A stretch of DNA of 64,000 nt from JAOZHU01 sp964632845 (GTDB lineage: Archaea > Thermoproteota > Bathyarchaeia > Bathyarchaeales > Bathycorpusculaceae). Position numbers and translations under genes: made by a program. Below the pieces are notes generated by a model. It was given only the letters and a program-made list of their open reading frames with translations, was not told the DNA's origin and did no database searches. Location of the stretch: assembly GCA_964632845.1 (NCBI GenBank), contig CAZWDU010000001.1:124001-188000 (forward strand), in the 5' to 3' direction. Numbering within the stretch: position 1 is the stretch's first letter; the number at the start of each line of letters is the position of its first letter. Of this stretch, positions 60,266 through 64,000 are shown in pieces.

Positions 60266-61927
60266 TTATTGCTCCGTCACAGTTGAGACTTCATCTGTCT
60301 CGTAGATTCTGCCTTTCTCTTTGTAACCGTTGAGAAATCGCTTTTTCATTTCGTCAGCCATTTTCTGCGCTAAAGGCGTCGGATACTTGCCTGTTATGCA
60401 GCCTAAACAAAGCTGCTCACGCGTTAAGCCCGTAGCGCGCACCAAGTTTTCAATGGACTGGTAGCACACGGCGTCTGCGCCGATGATTTTCGCGATTTTC
60501 TCCGCGTTGTGATTTGAGCCTATCAACTGCCCATAAGTGGACATATCTATCCCGTAAAAGCACGGTCCAATTATGCGCGGAAAAGTCACAAACATGTAAA
60601 CCTTCTTGGCGCCTGCATTGCGTAGCTTTCCTATTATAACTTTCGTGGTGTCCCCGCGCACGATGCTATCTTCCGTTATTATAACCCGTTTCCCATCAAC
60701 CTTTGAACCGAGAATGTTCACTTTACGGTCTATAGTCGAGAAACGCTCGTTACTCAACAAAATAAACGCTCTTTCAGTTACGTAACGGTGCCTGCGCGAC
60801 GCTCGTTCCCACCTCAACCCAGACTCTTCATGAACGCCCATAGCTGGGTCATCCCCAGTCTCAGGCACCGACAAGATAACATCTGCATCCTTCACAATTT
60901 CAGGAAACTCACGCACGATGTTTCTCCCGAATTCTTCACGGATTTCGTAAACGTATTTGCCGTCAAACCGCGAGTCCGGTCTCGCAAAATAAGCAAACTC
61001 AAAAGCACAAAACGCCTTACGCGGATTTTTAATAATCTGTTCCCGTTCAAAGCCGTCTTTGGAAACTTTCACGAGTTCTCCTGGTTCCAGTTCGAAGTCT
61101 CTTACAAAACCGTTCATGTCCAAGCTGACGGTTTCTGACGAAAACGCAAAAGTTGCCCCATTTGGGTCATGTCCAGCACATAGCGGTTTTATACCATGCG
61201 GGTCTTTAAACGCGAAAAAGTCACCGTTGCCAGTTATCCCAGCCACAGAGAATGCGCCGTCAAAACTTTGCATACACGCGCCAACTGCGGCCGCTAAGTC
61301 TTTGCTCCTTGCAAGCTCTAGTAGCATTTTATGGCAGACTAAGTCCGAGTCGCAAGTGCACGTGAAACCTGAGATTTGCTTGTTCAATTCTTTTTTCAGT
61401 TGGAGAGTGTTGGCGATGTTACCGTTGAATGAAAGCGCAAGTTTTAAGCCGTCCATCGAGGCGGTAACGGGTTGAGTGCCCTGTATCAACGATGCATCGT
61501 CGCATTTGCCTGAAGTGGTATATCGAACATTACCGATGCCTATGTGTCCAGGCAGACGGCCGAACCATTCTTGCAGTGCGCTGGATTTTAACTTGGGAAC
61601 TAAATCAAGGTTTTTGTAAACGTAAAACTGCTCCGTGTTGTACGTGAGGAAACCGTGTGATTGGTGGCCTCTGTGGTTTTGGGCGCGGAGACCCCAGTAC
61701 ACGTATGGAAACACAGGTTGTTTTTCGAAGTTTATTGCGCCAAAGACACCGCAGCCTATTTTAGGTCCCTTCTCAGTCGATGGTTCAAGTAGAGAAAAAA
61801 GAGGCTTATCAGCTTTTAGCACATTTTTGCATAAAAAGCATGGAAAGTTTTCCAAGCTCCCAGTGGAAACTACTGGTAACGTGCGCAGGTACTTCTGTCG
61901 ATGGAGGTTGAAGCGAAAAACAGGCAA
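60266..61927 (-). CDS. purF: Amidophosphoribosyltransferase
   Basis: The catalytic N-terminal cysteine of mature PurF appears in PKIGCGVFGAINFEK, followed by NHRGHQSHG, GIGNVRYTT, the phosphoribosyltransferase motif VIITEDSIVRGDTTKVI and the Fe-S cysteines in LCLGCITGKYP. It makes phosphoribosylamine from PRPP and glutamine. From the ATG at 61927 the cysteine is residue 59, which would be a very long propeptide; a GTG at 61822 would give 23 residues before it, still long. Start is therefore uncertain. Confidence 0.92.
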   Translation of the reverse strand: MPVFRFNLHRQKYLRTLPVVSTGSLENFPCFLCKNVLKADKPLFSLLEPSTEKGPKIGCGVFGAINFEKQPVFPYVYWGLRAQNHRGHQSHGFLTYNTEQFYVYKNLDLVPKLKSSALQEWFGRLPGHIGIGNVRYTTSGKCDDASLIQGTQPVTASMDGLKLALSFNGNIANTLQLKKELNKQISGFTCTCDSDLVCHKMLLELARSKDLAAAVGACMQSFDGAFSVAGITGNGDFFAFKDPHGIKPLCAGHDPNGATFAFSSETVSLDMNGFVRDFELEPGELVKVSKDGFEREQIIKNPRKAFCAFEFAYFARPDSRFDGKYVYEIREEFGRNIVREFPEIVKDADVILSVPETGDDPAMGVHEESGLRWERASRRHRYVTERAFILLSNERFSTIDRKVNILGSKVDGKRVIITEDSIVRGDTTKVIIGKLRNAGAKKVYMFVTFPRIIGPCFYGIDMSTYGQLIGSNHNAEKIAKIIGADAVCYQSIENLVRATGLTREQLCLGCITGKYPTPLAQKMADEMKKRFLNGYKEKGRIYETDEVSTVTEQ

Positions 61928-61939
61928 CGTAGAATTCGC

Positions 61940-61973
61940 TATTTAAAGGGGAGGGGATAGCTTCTCCGAGAGC
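61940..61973 (+). repeat. TATTTAAA-GGGGAGGG repeat, copy 3
   Basis: It begins TATTTAAAGGGGAGGGGATAGC, the same first 16 nt as copies 1 and 2, then diverges (TTCTCCGAGAGC). A potential hairpin ATAGCT...AGCTAT follows the G block. It points to 62088 on the plus strand, where no plus-strand gene lies before aspS ends. Confidence 0.65.
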
Positions 61974-62088
61974 TATAGAGCGATTGAACTCTCGTGCAGG
62001 GAATTCATTTGGCAGTAGTTTGGAAGTTCACATTACCGAAATGAGATAACTCAGGAATAGAGGCATGTCCTGTTTAGCACTCAAAGCT

Positions 62089-63408
62089 TTACGGCGTCAA
62101 TCGCAGTCGGTCTCTTGGGTAGAAAGTTACTTCACGTATGTTCTTTTTCCCAGTCAGCATCATAGTAAGCCTTTCTAAGCCTATTGCCCAGCCAGCGTGA
62201 GGCGGCATCCCATAGTCAAAAGCCTGAAGATGATACTTAAAAGCGTCAGGCTTTAACCCTTTTTCCTTCAATCGCTCCACCAACAGGTTTTTGTCGGCTA
62301 TGCGTGTTCCACCTGACACCAACTCTACCCAACGCCACATCAAATCGAACCCTTCGCACAGTTCAGGCTTATCTTCACGCGGTTTTATGTAGAAAGCTTT
62401 GGAGTGCGTGGGCCAATCAGTTATGAAGTAGAAACACGGGTACAATTTGCCCAAAGCTCGAAAGGCTTCGGTGGGTATGTCTTCGCCCCACGGAATCACA
62501 ATGCCCTCTTTCTTCAACGCAGCGAGAACTTCATCGTAAGTTAAACGTTTAAACGGGACTTCTGGAACCGCGAGTTTATGCTTTAAAGTTGACAGCTCTT
62601 TGACGCAGTTTTCCTTCACGGTTTTGCAAGTGTGCTGCACCACTTGCTCAAGAAGGCGCATGACATCGTTAGCATCGGCGAACGCCTGCTCCACATCCAC
62701 GGATATGAATTCGCTTAAGTGCCTGCGCGTGTGCGATTCTTCAGCTCTGAAGAAAGGCCCAACCTCGAAAACCCGTTCTAGACTCATCACTAACTGTTCT
62801 TTGTACAATTGTGGGCTCTGAGCGAGGAACGCTTTTTCGCCGAAGTAGTCTACAGCGAATAATTCTGCACCGCCTTCGGTTGCTGAGGCAATTATTCTGG
62901 GCGTGTGAACCTCCAAGAAGCCTTTTTCGAAGAGAAACCCCCGTATTGCCTCCAAAGCGCAGTGCTGAATCTTGAATGCGGCAATACTTTGTTCTTGGCA
63001 CAAGTCTAAGGCTCTCGCGTCCAAACGGGCTTCGATGTTGGCGGGTGTTTTGCCTGTGATGTCCAGCGGTAGTTGCGCTGTGGCTGTGCTGAAAATTTTG
63101 ATTTCCTTCGGGATTACTTCGATGCCTCTTGGCGTCATAGTGGTTTTTTTCACTGTACCTTTCACGCCGATGCTGAACCGTTTCTGCACCGCATCAGACT
63201 TCGACAAAACTTCAGGGGCTGCTTTTTTCCGCAGAACGGTAACTTGAATTGTGCCTTCGCGGTCTTGCAAGATGATGAAGCGAATGCCACCTAAATCGCG
63301 TATTTCCTGAACCCAGCCGAAAAGAGTAACTTCTTCGCTGTCCATTTCAGGTGTTATATTCGCAGAATAGCCTGTTCTAACCCAATCACCTATGGAGTCC
63401 AACTTCAT
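62089..63408 (-). CDS. aspS: Aspartyl-tRNA synthetase, archaeal type
   Basis: The 439-residue class II synthetase has an N-terminal OB-fold anticodon domain (VTLFGWVQEIRDLGGIRFII), motif 2 FRAEESHTRRHLSEFISVDVEQ, and motif 3 GWAIGLERLTMMLTGKKNIR. It follows the archaeal/eukaryotic AspS form, often non-discriminating so that it also charges tRNA-Asn; this cannot be decided here. Its end lies 16 nt after the KH protein gene, so the two are cotranscribed. Confidence 0.95.
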   Translation of the reverse strand: MKLDSIGDWVRTGYSANITPEMDSEEVTLFGWVQEIRDLGGIRFIILQDREGTIQVTVLRKKAAPEVLSKSDAVQKRFSIGVKGTVKKTTMTPRGIEVIPKEIKIFSTATAQLPLDITGKTPANIEARLDARALDLCQEQSIAAFKIQHCALEAIRGFLFEKGFLEVHTPRIIASATEGGAELFAVDYFGEKAFLAQSPQLYKEQLVMSLERVFEVGPFFRAEESHTRRHLSEFISVDVEQAFADANDVMRLLEQVVQHTCKTVKENCVKELSTLKHKLAVPEVPFKRLTYDEVLAALKKEGIVIPWGEDIPTEAFRALGKLYPCFYFITDWPTHSKAFYIKPREDKPELCEGFDLMWRWVELVSGGTRIADKNLLVERLKEKGLKPDAFKYHLQAFDYGMPPHAGWAIGLERLTMMLTGKKNIREVTFYPRDRLRLTP

Positions 63409-63424
63409 GAGTTAACAGCACTCC

Positions 63425-63934
63425 TTAATCAGCAAACTCGACACGTAACGACATTTTCCGTACTTTGCGGGCAATCTCTTTTAAAGCCTTCGAGTCAAAG
63501 GGTATCGGGGCACCACGCCTCTTCCTCAAGATAACTCTGGTTTCAGTTGTCCCATCAGGCAGCCAAATCGTGTTTATTGTGAGTATGCTCAGGGGCGTGA
63601 ACAGGTCCTCTAAAAATTTGCGGTCGTCAACCCCGTGCTCTAAAATACGAACGGATTTGCCTGTCTCCTCGCTTAAGGCTTTCATGATTTTGCCGCTGTA
63701 ACCTAACAATCTAGGCACGTCACCGTGTCCAACAATTATTGCTAACGTCCTATCCGCCTCAACTGCTTTGTAGAAGCAAACATTTTGAAGCGCAGGGTAT
63801 TTTTCTTCCAGAGACAGCAGCAAGCGGGCGATTTTCAGGTCTATGTCGCTGATTTCTCCAGCCTTTACTTTAGCTGAACACTTTTGACATAGTATACCGC
63901 TTTTTAAACAGAAGCTACATAGTTCGGTCTTCAT
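63425..63934 (-). CDS. KH-domain protein, NusA-like, with N-terminal zinc knuckle
   Basis: The 169-residue protein has an N-terminal CSFCLKSGILCQKC zinc knuckle, a central strand-rich part (ALQNVCFYKAVEADRTLAII) and a KH-like segment with GHGDVPRLLGYSGKIMKALS. Archaeal NusA-like KH proteins bind RNA in transcription or ribosome work. Its gene is directly upstream of aspS. Confidence 0.8.
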   Translation of the reverse strand: MKTELCSFCLKSGILCQKCSAKVKAGEISDIDLKIARLLLSLEEKYPALQNVCFYKAVEADRTLAIIVGHGDVPRLLGYSGKIMKALSEETGKSVRILEHGVDDRKFLEDLFTPLSILTINTIWLPDGTTETRVILRKRRGAPIPFDSKALKEIARKVRKMSLRVEFAD

Positions 63935-64000
63935 CTGGAAGACACCCTCCTGTGGATAATGGAGAAGCGGCGGAGGCGTTTGCTTTCGGATTTGAACTGG

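Overview
The window is archaeal chromosome. It carries archaeal-type ribosomal proteins (S6e, S24e, S27ae, L3-L4-L23-L2-S19), aIF2 gamma, RNA polymerase Rpo7 and Spt4, a GTP-dependent dephospho-CoA kinase, archaeal AspS, and tetrahydromethanopterin C1 genes (Fae-Hps fusion, Ftr, an MtrH-like methyltransferase with a corrinoid protein). It also has several bacterial-looking enzymes (MetK, CysK/CysE, full-length GuaA, carboxypeptidase Taq). This mix fits the Bathyarchaeia/TACK lineages best; that assignment is an inference from gene content and no marker was searched.

Layout. 1-2100: gene-poor, with small membrane proteins, an XRE regulator, a tRNA-Gly and a detached 5' fragment of that tRNA. 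2.2-10.6 kb: housekeeping enzymes (carboxypeptidase, a three-part HTH-Fae-Hps protein, GPN GTPase, RidA, MetK, MFS). 10.7-16.2 kb: information-processing genes (S6e, aIF2 gamma, PIN nuclease, Rpo7, Spt4, dephospho-CoA kinase, S24e, S27ae). 16.5-19.9 kb: the first five genes of the classical S10-type ribosomal operon, cut off after S19 and bracketed by a nearly perfect 34-nt inverted repeat. 20.1-24.9 kb: tRNA-Leu, cysteine synthesis (cysK, cysE), an Lrp regulator, guaA.

25052-31177 is a discrete 6.1-kb mobile element, the most striking feature. It has 24-bp identical terminal inverted repeats, an 8-bp flanking direct repeat, extra subterminal repeats, a DDE transposase with a SWIM zinc finger behind four 11-nt iterons, a toxin-antitoxin pair whose toxin is interrupted by a stop codon, two small antitoxin-like regulators, and a restriction-modification system in which nuclease and methylase are one protein. 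It sits between guaA and a radical-SAM gene.

31.2-51 kb: redox and surface genes. These are two radical-SAM enzymes, an RnfD-ferredoxin fusion, two large GT-C-like membrane proteins, the corrinoid/MtrH-like pair, cobamide salvage (CbiZ), an asparagine-synthase-like protein, an HtpX-like protease, and a membrane protein combining DnaJ-type zinc fingers outside the cell with an Mrr-like nuclease domain inside. 51.1-62 kb: tRNA-Gly and de novo purine synthesis (purM, purS, purL, purQ on +; purD, purF on -), with Ftr, a HAD phosphatase and a PfkB kinase overlapped into the purD operon. 62-63.9 kb: aspS and a NusA-like KH protein.

Together the core genes point to an organism running H4MPT-linked C1 chemistry with corrinoid methyl transfer and full purine and cysteine synthesis. 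All assignments come from reading the sequence; no database search was run.
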